64,000 nt of DNA from Chitinophaga agrisoli. GTDB taxonomy: Bacteria > Bacteroidota > Bacteroidia > Chitinophagales > Chitinophagaceae. Positions within the stretch are counted from its first letter, which is position 1. Every line of letters starts with the position of its first letter. This document shows positions 8,359 through 16,509 of this stretch, in pieces. Position numbers and translations under genes: made by a program. Below the pieces are notes generated by a model, which was not told the DNA's origin, made no database searches, and saw only the letters and a list, made by a program, of their open reading frames with translations. The stretch is from NCBI RefSeq assembly GCF_008386695.1, contig NZ_VUOC01000003.1, positions 62,001 through 126,000 on the forward strand. Reading direction: 5' to 3'.

Positions 8359-11300
8359 TTAGAAACCAATGGATAAGTTAAACAGGAAGGTGCGGGTAGT
8401 AGGTACGCTGCCATTTTCAAAGCCTACTGCATTAGTGCCGGCTGCAAATACAGACTCCGGATCAATGCCGTGTACATGGCTGGAGATCATCCATACATTG
8501 CTGCAGGAGAAACCAATGGTAGCGCGCTGTACCGGCGTGCGGGACAGCAATTTGGAAGGCAGCGCATAAGACAGCTGCACATTCCTTAAACGGATGTTGG
8601 AAGCGTCATACAGGTTAGCTTCTACTATACCTACGTTGCCGGTGCTGATAGCAGCCCAGTAATCCTGGGGCGTAACGCTGGTCGTGTTGGGTTGATAGCT
8701 GCCTTTGTCTGCATCAAAATATACGCCGTCCACCAGGATATTATCACGTTTGCCATTCACTACGGTTTGTGCGCCGGTACCACTTTTTTGCATGCTGTTC
8801 AGGGTGCCTGCAAAGATCTTACCGCCAAAACGTCCGTCTACCTGGAAGCCCAGGCTAACGCCTTTATAGCTGAAGGTATTGCCTATGCCCAATAAGCTGC
8901 TGGCCTGCTGGTTACCCAGTCTTACGCTTTGGCTGCTGGCCAGCGGCTGGCCATTGCCATTTACAACGATCTTGCCATAGTACGGGCTGGCCGGATCTTC
9001 TACGCGTTGGTAGCCGGTACCCCATATTTCGCCATAGGTTTCACCGGCATTGGCGCGGATCTGTACGGCGTCATATCCACCCAGCGGATACACTTTCACA
9101 TCGTCAGTTATATAATTAACCTTATTCCTGTTAGAGGAGTAATTCACGGTCATGTCCCAGTTCAGGCCACCGGCTACATTATCCAGGATCCGGCCATTCA
9201 GCATTACCTCAATACCTTTGTTCTCAATATCGCCGGCGTTCACTTTCCGGTAAACATAACCGCTCAGCGGGTCCATCGGCAGGTCAATGATCTGGTTAGT
9301 GGCGTTGGTCTTATATACGGCTACGTCAGCACCCAGGCGGTTGTTGAACAGGCGTACTTCAGCGCCCAGCTCAGTGGATTTGATCAATTCACTTCTTACA
9401 TTAGGATCATACAGGGTATTCTTGTTCTTGATAACCAGGTGACCATTGGGATCCTTGGTTACGTCATACGTATTATACAGCTGGAATGGGTCCATATCGT
9501 TACCCACCTGTGCATAAGACGCACGTACTTTACCGTAGGTTAGCCAGGAAGGCAGATCGTTGCCCAGGCGCTGGAGCATTTCCGTTACTACCAAAGAGGT
9601 ACTTACAGAAGGGTAGAAGAAGGAGCGGTTATCCGGGCTCAGGGCGGAAGACCAGTCATTACGGAAGGTTGCGTCCACAAACCAATAAGCATCCCAGTTT
9701 ACGCCAAGGGTACCGTATACGGAGTTGATCCTTTTTTCTATGGCTACTTCGCGGATAGTGGCTGCAGATTTACCGTTGTTCACGGAGAAGAAATCCGGTA
9801 TCTGCAGTTCGCCAACACCGTTTTCCAGCCTGTTCCTGGATTGTTTCATCAGGTTGCCGCCAATAGAGGCGCTACCACCCAGTTTGCCGAACAGGTTGTC
9901 TTTATGCGCGCTGATCAAAGCGCTGTAGTTAGCCTCTGTAAAAGTTTCCTTGCTCCTGCTGTAGCTGCCATTGGCAGGGGAGGGGCTGCCCGCATAACGT
10001 TTAGCCTCAAAATCAGTGCTGTAGATATCAGCGCCGCCCCTGATCTCTGCATTCAGCCAGGAAGTGAAGTCATATTTAATAGCGCCACTCATCAGGAAAC
10101 GGTTACGTACGTCGTTATTCAGATCATACAAGGCTGCCCAGTATGGGTTCAGCTTAGTGCCGCTGCCCCACCATAACATTTTGCCATCGGGCCTTCTGGC
10201 TGCGCTGAAATCCTTGATATTCAGGTTCACAGGCATCATGTACATGGTATTGAAAGGGTTGCTGTCGTTATAACCATTCTGCGGACGGTTCTGCGCATCT
10301 GAATTGATGTACTGTACTTTGGTGTCGATCGTCCACCTGTTACCGGTACCAAAATGGGAAACCGCACGGGCAGTAAGGTTGGTCCTGGTCAGGTCACTGC
10401 CAGGGATAATACCCTTATCTGTCATACGGGTAATGGAAGAATAAACAGCGGTAGCATCAGTTACCTGCTGGCTAAAGGACAGCGTGTTTTTGATATTGCC
10501 GCCTTTACGCATATAGCTGCCCAGGTTATCGTAACCGGCCAGCTGCACTTGTTTTCCTTCCCAATCAGTTTCTGTCTGCCCGGTCATCTCAGGGCCCCAG
10601 CTGTTTTCATTCTGCGCGTTGAATACACCGCGGTCGCCTTGTGCAAAAGACTGCTGTACTTCCGGGTGAGTAAAGATCTCAGAAAAACCTAACTGTGTAG
10701 AATAGGTAAGGCCCAGGCCTTTCTGTTTTTTACCGCTTTTAGTCGTGATCAGGATAGCGCCGTTACCAGCACGGGATCCATACAGGGCCGCAGCAGCGGC
10801 GCCTTTCAGTACGCTCATGCTTTCAATATCGTCAGGGTTGATGTCAGACAGACCGTTACCCATATCCCTGCCAGGGTTATAGTAATCGGCATTTTTGCCC
10901 GGGTCGCCAATGAAGTTATCCAAAGGCATACCATCCACTACGATCAGCGGTTGGTTAGAGCCCGTAAGGGAATTAAAACCGCGCAGTACGATTTTGGAAG
11001 AACCCGCAGGGCCATTGCTGGAACGAACGATCTGCAGACCGGCTACCTTACCGGTTAAGGCATTGGTAACGTTGGTTTCTCTGGAGTTCACAAGCGCATC
11101 GCCGCCTACTTCCTGCAGGGCATAACCCAGTGATTTCTTTTCGCGCTTGATACCCAGCGCGGTTACTACTACTTCGCCCAGGTTCTTGTTGTCAACTGCC
11201 ATACGGGCGTCTATTGCAGTTTGACCAGCTACTGCTATCTCTTGTGTGGTGAACCCGATCCCCGAAAGGACCAGTACTGCATTGGGAGCTACCTGCAGTG

Positions 11301-11481
11301 TAAATGTGCCGGCGCCGTTGCTTACAGCGCCATTGTTAGTGCCTTTTTCCAGAATGGTGATACCGGGTAAGGGATTGTTCTCGGCATCCCGCACGGTGCC
11401 GGAAACTGATTGCTTATTCTGCGCTACCACGCTGAGGTAGGCGCATACGAATAGCGATAAAAAGATGAGTAACCTCTTCAT
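8359..11481 (-). CDS. SusC/RagA-family TonB-dependent outer-membrane transporter (pair 1)
   Basis: A 1040-residue TonB-linked transporter. In order: signal peptide (1-20), a carboxypeptidase-regulatory-like beta-sandwich (about 24-100, QSVSGTVRDAENNPLPGI), a TonB-box-like EVVVTALG, a plug domain ending with VLKGAAAAALYGSRAGNGAILITTKSG-type sequence, and a beta-barrel ending in a C-terminal phenylalanine (FNLSIGF). The length is normal. It is transcribed with the SusD gene downstream. Its 5' side faces the 820-bp intergenic region shared with the LacI-type regulator, but I see no copy of that regulator's operator on its side. Confidence 0.95.
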   Translation of the reverse strand: MKRLLIFLSLFVCAYLSVVAQNKQSVSGTVRDAENNPLPGITILEKGTNNGAVSNGAGTFTLQVAPNAVLVLSGIGFTTQEIAVAGQTAIDARMAVDNKNLGEVVVTALGIKREKKSLGYALQEVGGDALVNSRETNVTNALTGKVAGLQIVRSSNGPAGSSKIVLRGFNSLTGSNQPLIVVDGMPLDNFIGDPGKNADYYNPGRDMGNGLSDINPDDIESMSVLKGAAAAALYGSRAGNGAILITTKSGKKQKGLGLTYSTQLGFSEIFTHPEVQQSFAQGDRGVFNAQNENSWGPEMTGQTETDWEGKQVQLAGYDNLGSYMRKGGNIKNTLSFSQQVTDATAVYSSITRMTDKGIIPGSDLTRTNLTARAVSHFGTGNRWTIDTKVQYINSDAQNRPQNGYNDSNPFNTMYMMPVNLNIKDFSAARRPDGKMLWWGSGTKLNPYWAALYDLNNDVRNRFLMSGAIKYDFTSWLNAEIRGGADIYSTDFEAKRYAGSPSPANGSYSRSKETFTEANYSALISAHKDNLFGKLGGSASIGGNLMKQSRNRLENGVGELQIPDFFSVNNGKSAATIREVAIEKRINSVYGTLGVNWDAYWFVDATFRNDWSSALSPDNRSFFYPSVSTSLVVTEMLQRLGNDLPSWLTYGKVRASYAQVGNDMDPFQLYNTYDVTKDPNGHLVIKNKNTLYDPNVRSELIKSTELGAEVRLFNNRLGADVAVYKTNATNQIIDLPMDPLSGYVYRKVNAGDIENKGIEVMLNGRILDNVAGGLNWDMTVNYSSNRNKVNYITDDVKVYPLGGYDAVQIRANAGETYGEIWGTGYQRVEDPASPYYGKIVVNGNGQPLASSQSVRLGNQQASSLLGIGNTFSYKGVSLGFQVDGRFGGKIFAGTLNSMQKSGTGAQTVVNGKRDNILVDGVYFDADKGSYQPNTTSVTPQDYWAAISTGNVGIVEANLYDASNIRLRNVQLSYALPSKLLSRTPVQRATIGFSCSNVWMISSHVHGIDPESVFAAGTNAVGFENGSVPTTRTFLFNLSIGF

Positions 11482-11964
11482 AGTACGTGTTTAATAGATT
11501 GATAATTATTAATTGGAGCTCTGTAAACAGAATATTTATCTACATTTTAATGGCATAAACAGGCATGTCCGTATATTATAGTAAATACACAGTTTCCCTG
11601 GTTGATGATAATAATAATTGTCCCTTTTTGCTTTTCCTATTTGTACGTGGTGTCTTTTTTGTTTTGTTGTAATTTCTCTTCTATCTTATCATGCTACGAA
11701 TGTTTAGATTTTAGTTGAACAGTTTGCGTTTAACAAGGCTGATGAATTCCCGCTCAATATAAAAATCATAAAACGATTTAGCAAATAATATATTTGTACT
11801 ATACGAACGTGTTATATATAAATGGTAATGCAATCGGGTGAAATTGTAAATAACATACCTTTTGGCCAACCTCCCCCTAACCTGCCACACGGAGAGCTCA
11901 CCCCAAATATGGGATAAACCCAGCCGCCACATTCTTCAGCAGCTTCAATGTGTAAACCTATATC

Positions 11965-11995
11965 AGGACTAGACCCAGGACTAGACCACTAGACC
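11965..11995. repeat. Short direct repeats of ACTAGACC
   Basis: AGGACTAGACC occurs at 11965-11975 and again at 11977-11987, and a third shorter copy, ACTAGACC, follows at 11988-11995. The spacing is 12 then 8 bp. The cluster ends 11 bp before the 11-bp array and may be part of the same element. Confidence 0.7.
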
Positions 11996-12006
11996 TTTAG
12001 CTATAG

Positions 12007-12102
12007 ATAACCCGTATATAACCGGTATATGACCCGTATGTAACCCGTATATAAGCCGTCTCTTTATAGATACGGGTTATATACGGGTTACTTACAGGTT
12101 AA
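12007..12102. repeat. 11-bp tandem repeat array that inverts into a long hairpin
   Basis: Five head-to-tail 11-bp units (consensus ATAACCCGTAT) run from 12007 to 12061. After a 6-nt loop come two inverted copies (ATACGGGTTAT, 12070-12091) and a third, degenerate one to 12102. The last two direct units and the inverted ones form a 23-bp stem (12040-12062 with 12069-12091, 21 of 23 positions paired). The unit length is about one helical turn, so all copies present the same DNA face. There is no T-run, so it does not look like a simple terminator. A similar architecture with a different sequence occurs at 41739-41818. Confidence 0.9.
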
Positions 12103-12221
12103 ATACCAATATACCAGGGGATGCCATGCCCCCCGCCCCGCTACCGTAATATCTTCCTATCCTCCCAGATACCCCAACATCTCCCTCTCCCTACCGCTCC
12201 TGTAATATTTTCCCATCCCTG

Positions 12222-12250
12222 TTGATTTTTAAAAAATAATTGTAGATTTG
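12222..12250 (+). promoter_or_regulatory. Bacteroidota-type promoter for the LacI-family gene
   Basis: TTG at 12222-12224, an 18-bp spacer and TAGATTTG at 12243-12250 match the Bacteroidota -33 TTG / -7 TAnnTTTG consensus. Transcription would start around 12256-12258, directly on the operator at 12259-12273. Confidence 0.7.
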
Positions 12251-12258
12251 ACAATATC

Positions 12259-12273
12259 ATGTAAACGTTTTCA
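12259..12273. promoter_or_regulatory. LacI-family operator, copy 1 (autoregulatory)
   Basis: ATGTAAACGTTTTCA is a near-palindrome with the central CG typical of LacI/GalR operators. An identical 15-bp copy lies upstream of the alcohol dehydrogenase gene at 13357-13371. It sits at the predicted transcription start of the regulator gene, a position where a bound repressor would block its own promoter. Confidence 0.8.
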
Positions 12274-12301
12274 CAATCCGTTCCACGAAAAACTGATCGC
12301 T

Positions 12302-13339
12302 TTGAAATCAGCTAAAAACGTAGCCAGCTTAAAAACCGTTGCCAGTCTTGCCGGGGTGTCCATCGCCACTGTATCCAGGGTGTTGAACGGTGATCCCGTG
12401 GTAAAGGACGAGACCCGCCTGGCCGTGCAAAAAGCGATCAAAACCTCCGGCTACCATCCCAACCGCGTAGCCCAGCGCCTGCGGTCAACCGTCCGCTCTA
12501 AAAAACTCATCGGCCTCCTTATCCCGGATATACAGAATCCCTTTTATGTGGATGTGATCAGGGGTATAGAAGAATATGCCTATGAAAACGGGTCGGCGGT
12601 AGTGATCGGCAATTTTTCCCAGGATCAGAAAAAAGAGAGACTATATATAGATATCCTCCGTTCAGAGTCTGTAGACGGTTTTATCGTGGCCCCTTCCCAT
12701 GGAAAGGACCAGTACGTGGAATCCCTGATCGAAGATGGTTATGCGGTGGTATGTATAGACCGCGGCCTCACTAACCTGAATGTGGACGTAGTAAAGTCAG
12801 ATAACGAAAAAGGCGCTTTCAACGCCGTAGAGCACCTGATCAAAATAGGTCACCGGCGCATTGCCCATATCACCGGCGACCCTTCCATTCCCACTACACA
12901 GGAGCGTATCGCAGGATACATGGCCGCCCATCAGCAATACGGTTTACCGGTAGATGAGGAAATTGTGCGCGGCAGGGCCTCCAACTTCGTAAGCGGCGTA
13001 GAGATCACCCGCGAGCTGCTGGAATTGCCCAACCGGCCTACCGCCATTTTCACTGCCAATAACCTGCTTACCCTGGGCGCCTTCGAGACCATCCTGCACC
13101 GGGAGCTAAAGATACCGGAAGATATAGCGGTACTTGGTTTTGACGATGTATACTGGGCTACCTCCCTTAACCCGCCGCTCACCGCTGTGCGGCAACATGG
13201 TTTTGAAATAGGCCAGCGGGCCATAGAGCTCCTGTACCAGCGTATAGAGCATCCTGATCGCTTGCCGGCCAATGTGATCGTAAAAACAGATCTGATGATC
13301 CGCAAGTCCTGCGGTTTTAAGTTACCATCAAAGACCTGA
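12302..13339 (+). CDS. LacI/GalR-family transcriptional regulator
   Basis: A 345-residue regulator. The N-terminal helix-turn-helix is clear (TVASLAGVSIATVSRVLNG), followed by the hinge region and a periplasmic-binding-protein-like sensor domain starting at KKLIGLLIPDIQNPFYVDVIRGIE and containing the family's FDDVYWA and PPLTAVRQ segments near the end. There is no in-frame ATG; TTG 12302 is chosen because it gives a normal LacI N-terminus, while TTG 12248 would place the operator and transcription start inside the gene. Two identical operators, at its own promoter and before the next gene, suggest that it represses itself and the downstream catabolic/uptake operon. The inducer is probably an acid-sugar intermediate. 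Confidence 0.92.
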   Translation: MKSAKNVASLKTVASLAGVSIATVSRVLNGDPVVKDETRLAVQKAIKTSGYHPNRVAQRLRSTVRSKKLIGLLIPDIQNPFYVDVIRGIEEYAYENGSAVVIGNFSQDQKKERLYIDILRSESVDGFIVAPSHGKDQYVESLIEDGYAVVCIDRGLTNLNVDVVKSDNEKGAFNAVEHLIKIGHRRIAHITGDPSIPTTQERIAGYMAAHQQYGLPVDEEIVRGRASNFVSGVEITRELLELPNRPTAIFTANNLLTLGAFETILHRELKIPEDIAVLGFDDVYWATSLNPPLTAVRQHGFEIGQRAIELLYQRIEHPDRLPANVIVKTDLMIRKSCGFKLPSKT

Positions 13340-13356
13340 TTGTTTTTGCTGGTATA

Positions 13357-13371
13357 ATGTAAACGTTTTCA
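13357..13371. promoter_or_regulatory. LacI-family operator, copy 2 (operon operator)
   Basis: An exact copy of the 15-bp sequence ATGTAAACGTTTTCA found at 12259-12273. It lies 17 bp past the regulator stop codon and 20 bp before the alcohol dehydrogenase start, at a position suited to repression of the downstream operon. Confidence 0.8.
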
Positions 13372-13390
13372 AATAGAATGTCAATTAGTT

Positions 13391-14563
13391 ATGAATAGTG
13401 TCACCATCATAAATCCTGCTAAACTGGTCTTTGGAGAAAAGAGCTTTGAACAGTTTGTAACGGATTATATAGCGCTGGGTTTACAACGCCTCTACATCGT
13501 TTCTATACCACCGGTGATAGCACAGATCAGCGATGCATTGAAAACATTGCAGCAAAACGGGGTTACCATCGCTATAAATGGCAGCATCGCAGGAGAGCCT
13601 TCCTTTAACGACTTCGAAAAACTCTTACAGGAAGCCAGGGATTTTGAGGCGGACAGCGTTGTCGGCATAGGTGGCGGTAGCGTAATGGACGCCGCCAAGC
13701 TGGTGGCCGCACAGTTAAAGAATACCCAAACCACTGCGGAGGTAATAGGCATCCGTAACCTGAAACAGCGCACTACTTACATGGCCTGTATCCCCACCAC
13801 TTCCGGCACAGGCAGCGAAGTATCACCCAATGCCCTTTTTGTGGATGATACGGGAGCCAAGGTAGGCGTTATCAGTCCCTTCCTGGTGCCGGATGCTGCT
13901 TACATAGACCCTGCCTTAACCGTGAGCCTGCCGGCTTCAGTGACCGCTTCCACCGGTATAGACGCCCTTACCCATTGCCTGGAGGCCTACGCCAATAACT
14001 TCGCGCACCCGGTCATTGACCTCATAGCGCTGGAAGGCGTACGGCTGGTAGCCAAATATCTGCGCCGTGCCTGTGAAAATGGCAATGATATGGAAGCAAG
14101 ATCACAGGTGGCATTGGGCAGCATGTACGGCGGTATGTGCCTGGGCCCTGTGAATACGGCGGCAGTGCACGCGCTATCTTATCCGCTGGGTGTTTCTTAC
14201 CATATACCGCATGGGCTATCCATCGCATTACTGCTGCCTTATGTAATGGAGTTCAACCTCAGCGCGGCGCCCGCACGGTATGCGCAACTGGCGCTGGCCC
14301 TGGGCGCAGAACCTGGCCAGTCAGAGGAGGAAACCGCCCGCCGTGGTATTATGCAGATCCGCCGGCTTATACGGGATTGCCAGTTACCGGCCTCCCTGGA
14401 AGAGCTGAACATCCCATACGATAGCATTGATAAAATGGCGGAGGATGCGCTCAAGATCCAACGCCTGTTAAAGAATAATGTAAGAGTGCTCACACAACAG
14501 GACGCGGCGGATATTTACCGCGCGGCCTTTAATAAAGTATATGAAAGCTCAGAAGAAATATAG
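13391..14563 (+). CDS. Iron-containing alcohol dehydrogenase (group III)
   Basis: A 390-residue NAD(P)-dependent dehydrogenase of the iron-type family. The nucleotide-binding motif GIGGGSVMDAAK lies near residue 95, followed by PTTSGTGSEVSP. Metal ligands are in the DALTHCLEAY, VHALSYPLG and IPHGLSIALLLP segments, so the site looks intact. The substrate in this context is probably a hydroxy-acid or aldehyde intermediate of acid-sugar breakdown; the sequence does not define it. It is the first gene of the operon after the LacI operator and overlaps the next gene by 23 bp, implying coupled translation. Confidence 0.92.
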   Translation: MNSVTIINPAKLVFGEKSFEQFVTDYIALGLQRLYIVSIPPVIAQISDALKTLQQNGVTIAINGSIAGEPSFNDFEKLLQEARDFEADSVVGIGGGSVMDAAKLVAAQLKNTQTTAEVIGIRNLKQRTTYMACIPTTSGTGSEVSPNALFVDDTGAKVGVISPFLVPDAAYIDPALTVSLPASVTASTGIDALTHCLEAYANNFAHPVIDLIALEGVRLVAKYLRRACENGNDMEARSQVALGSMYGGMCLGPVNTAAVHALSYPLGVSYHIPHGLSIALLLPYVMEFNLSAAPARYAQLALALGAEPGQSEEETARRGIMQIRRLIRDCQLPASLEELNIPYDSIDKMAEDALKIQRLLKNNVRVLTQQDAADIYRAAFNKVYESSEEI

Positions 14564-15476
14564 TGGGGTAGTGGTGCCTATGATGACGCCCTTCACCGCA
14601 CAGTCCACGATAGACGAAGCAGCGGTGCAGCGCCTGGTAGATCATATGATCGCCGGCAAAGCGCATCCTTTTATCCTGGGTACTACCGGCGAAGCCGCCT
14701 CCATTACCCGTACTGAAAAGAAAAAGCTGGTACAGGCAACCGTAAAAGCTGCAGCCGGCCGCTCACTGGTATATGCGGGTATTTCCAGCAACAGCCAGCA
14801 GGATTCTATAGAAGAAGGTAAGGCCTGGCATGATCTGGGCGCGGATGTGCTGGTGGCTACCATGCCATCCTACTACCCGGTAGAGCCGGCGCAGATGCGA
14901 AGGTATTTCGAAGAGCTGGCCAGCCAGCTACCCTGCCCGCTTATCATCTATAACATACCTGCTACCACCCATCTTTCCATACCTATTGAAATAGTAGACC
15001 AGCTAAGCGCCCACCCCAACATCGTGGGCTTTAAGGACTCTGAAAAAGGCGTGGAAAGGATCACCGCCGCTACCGCGTTATGGAAAGAGCGGCAGGATTT
15101 CTCCTACCTGCTGGGATGGGCCCTGATGTCCCAGTCTGCCCTGGAGCAGGGCGCAGATGGCATGGTGCCCAGCACCGGCAACCTGGCGCCGGCAGTATAC
15201 CGCGCTATCTATGATGCGGTACTGGCAGGCGATACCGCCACAGCGGCAAAAGCCCAGCAAAAAGCGGATGCTATTTCTGAAATGTATCAAAAGAACAGGA
15301 TCCTGAGCCAGTCCCTGGCTGCATTTAAAGTGATGCTGGCGGCCTATGGCCTTTGCGGGCCGGATATGCTGCCACCCCTGTACCGTATGCCGGAAGGAGA
15401 GGAGCAGCAACTGAAAACAGCAGTACGTACCGTGTTCGGTGATTTGAATCAAATAAACAGCGTTGGCAATGAATGA
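14541..15476 (+). CDS. DapA/N-acetylneuraminate lyase-family enzyme (class I aldolase or dehydratase)
   Basis: A 311-residue TIM-barrel enzyme of the dihydrodipicolinate synthase family. The substrate carboxylate motif GTTGE (ILGTTGEAASI) is at about residue 46, the catalytic Tyr is in IIYNIPA and the Schiff-base Lys is in GFKDSE. These are family-wide features; the operon argues against lysine synthesis and for a catabolic keto-acid aldolase or dehydratase, for example on 2-keto-3-deoxy sugar acids. The start overlaps the dehydrogenase gene, and the stop overlaps the PdxA gene by 8 bp. Confidence 0.9.
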   Translation: MKAQKKYSGVVVPMMTPFTAQSTIDEAAVQRLVDHMIAGKAHPFILGTTGEAASITRTEKKKLVQATVKAAAGRSLVYAGISSNSQQDSIEEGKAWHDLGADVLVATMPSYYPVEPAQMRRYFEELASQLPCPLIIYNIPATTHLSIPIEIVDQLSAHPNIVGFKDSEKGVERITAATALWKERQDFSYLLGWALMSQSALEQGADGMVPSTGNLAPAVYRAIYDAVLAGDTATAAKAQQKADAISEMYQKNRILSQSLAAFKVMLAAYGLCGPDMLPPLYRMPEGEEQQLKTAVRTVFGDLNQINSVGNE

Positions 15477-16509
15477 GCAAAGACCATTAATAGGTATTAC
15501 CATGGGCGACCCGGCCAGCATTGGACCGGAGATTGCCGTAAAGGCTTTATTGAACGAAAAGATCCACGCCATATGCCGGCCACTGTTGGTAGGCGATGCA
15601 GGCGTGTTCCGCGATATCATTGCCCGCACCAGCCAACCGGCAACGGTGAATGCCATCAAACAGGTAAAAGACGCCAATTTTACCTTCGGCGTTATTGATG
15701 TGCTGGACCTGGAAAACGTGAACATGCAGGAGCTGCAATTTGGTCAGATCTCCGCCATGGCTGGCGATGCCGCTTTTGCATCCGTTAAAAAAGTAATAGA
15801 CCTGGCCATGGCGGGCGAGATAGACGCCACCGTAACAGGCCCTATCAATAAAAAATCCATCAATGAGGCCGGCCACCATTTTGCGGGGCATACGGAGATC
15901 TACGCCCATTTTACCGGTACTAAAAAATACGCCATGCTGCTGGTAGAGGATCATTTAAAAGTGATCCACGTATCTACCCACGTATCCTTACGCCAGGCCT
16001 GCGACCTGGTAAAAAAGGACCGTATCCTTGAAGTGACAGAGCTGCTGCGTAATGGCCTTATACAACTCAATGAAACAAATCTGAAGATAGGCATAGCCGG
16101 CCTGAACCCGCATGCGGGCGATGCCGGCTTGTTTGGTACCGAGGACGATATGGAGATCCTGCCCGCTGTAGAAGAGGCCCGCCGCCTGGGGTATGAGGTA
16201 GATGGCCCCGTGCCGCCGGATACCCTGTTTGCAAAAGCAGCCACCGGTTATTATGGCGGTATTGTAGCCATGTATCATGACCAGGGACATATCCCCTTTA
16301 AACTCTCCGGGTTTAAGTGGAATGCGGAAAAACAGCAAATGGACAGCGTAAAAGGCGTAAACATCACCATGGGCCTGCCCATTATCCGCACCTCTGTGGA
16401 TCATGGCACCGCATTTGAAATTGCCGGCAAGGGCATTGCCAGCGCAGATGCCATGGTGTTGGCCATCGAATCCGCCGTACAATTATCTAAAACCCGCGCT
16501 AAGTCATGA
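15469..16509 (+). CDS. pdxA2: PdxA-family dehydrogenase, probably PdxA2-type tetronate 4-phosphate dehydrogenase
   Basis: A 346-residue member of the 4-hydroxythreonine-4-phosphate dehydrogenase family: ITMGDPASIGPEI at the N-terminus, metal-binding histidines in AGHTEIYA and YHDQGHIPFK, and GLNPHAGDAGLFG in between. It lies directly before a DUF1537 kinase gene (4-bp ATGA overlap). In characterised systems this pairing defines PdxA2, which oxidises D-threonate or D-erythronate 4-phosphate and releases CO2 to give dihydroxyacetone phosphate. So a catabolic role is favoured over vitamin B6 synthesis. ATG 15469 is chosen over TTG 15463 because it overlaps the previous stop in the usual way. Confidence 0.88.
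   Translation: MNEQRPLIGITMGDPASIGPEIAVKALLNEKIHAICRPLLVGDAGVFRDIIARTSQPATVNAIKQVKDANFTFGVIDVLDLENVNMQELQFGQISAMAGDAAFASVKKVIDLAMAGEIDATVTGPINKKSINEAGHHFAGHTEIYAHFTGTKKYAMLLVEDHLKVIHVSTHVSLRQACDLVKKDRILEVTELLRNGLIQLNETNLKIGIAGLNPHAGDAGLFGTEDDMEILPAVEEARRLGYEVDGPVPPDTLFAKAATGYYGGIVAMYHDQGHIPFKLSGFKWNAEKQQMDSVKGVNITMGLPIIRTSVDHGTAFEIAGKGIASADAMVLAIESAVQLSKTRAKS

Larger units (their letters stand above)
11482..12301. other. Long non-coding intergenic region with repeats and a regulator promoter
   Basis: These 820 bp separate the divergent SusC and LacI-type genes. The first 450 bp are AT-rich with no convincing gene; a 73-codon frame on the minus strand (11711-11932) has no homology I recognise and AT-rich codons. 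From 11965 there is a cluster of short repeats, then an 11-bp tandem/inverted array (12007-12102), then a C-rich stretch, and finally the promoter and operator of the regulator gene (12222-12273). No tRNA or known riboswitch was seen. Confidence 0.7.

Noticed and set aside
11711-11932. 73-codon frame on the minus strand in the long intergenic region
   Set aside because: AT-rich codon use unlike the neighbours, no recognisable motif, and no ribosome-binding or promoter signal; it looks like a chance open frame.
12007-12102. Possible CRISPR array
   Set aside because: Units are only 11 bp, directly adjacent without unique spacers, and the array inverts; no cas genes are in the window.
12248-12301. 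N-terminal extension of the LacI-type regulator from TTG 12248
   Set aside because: It would place the promoter's expected start point and the operator inside the coding sequence and gives an N-terminus unlike the family.
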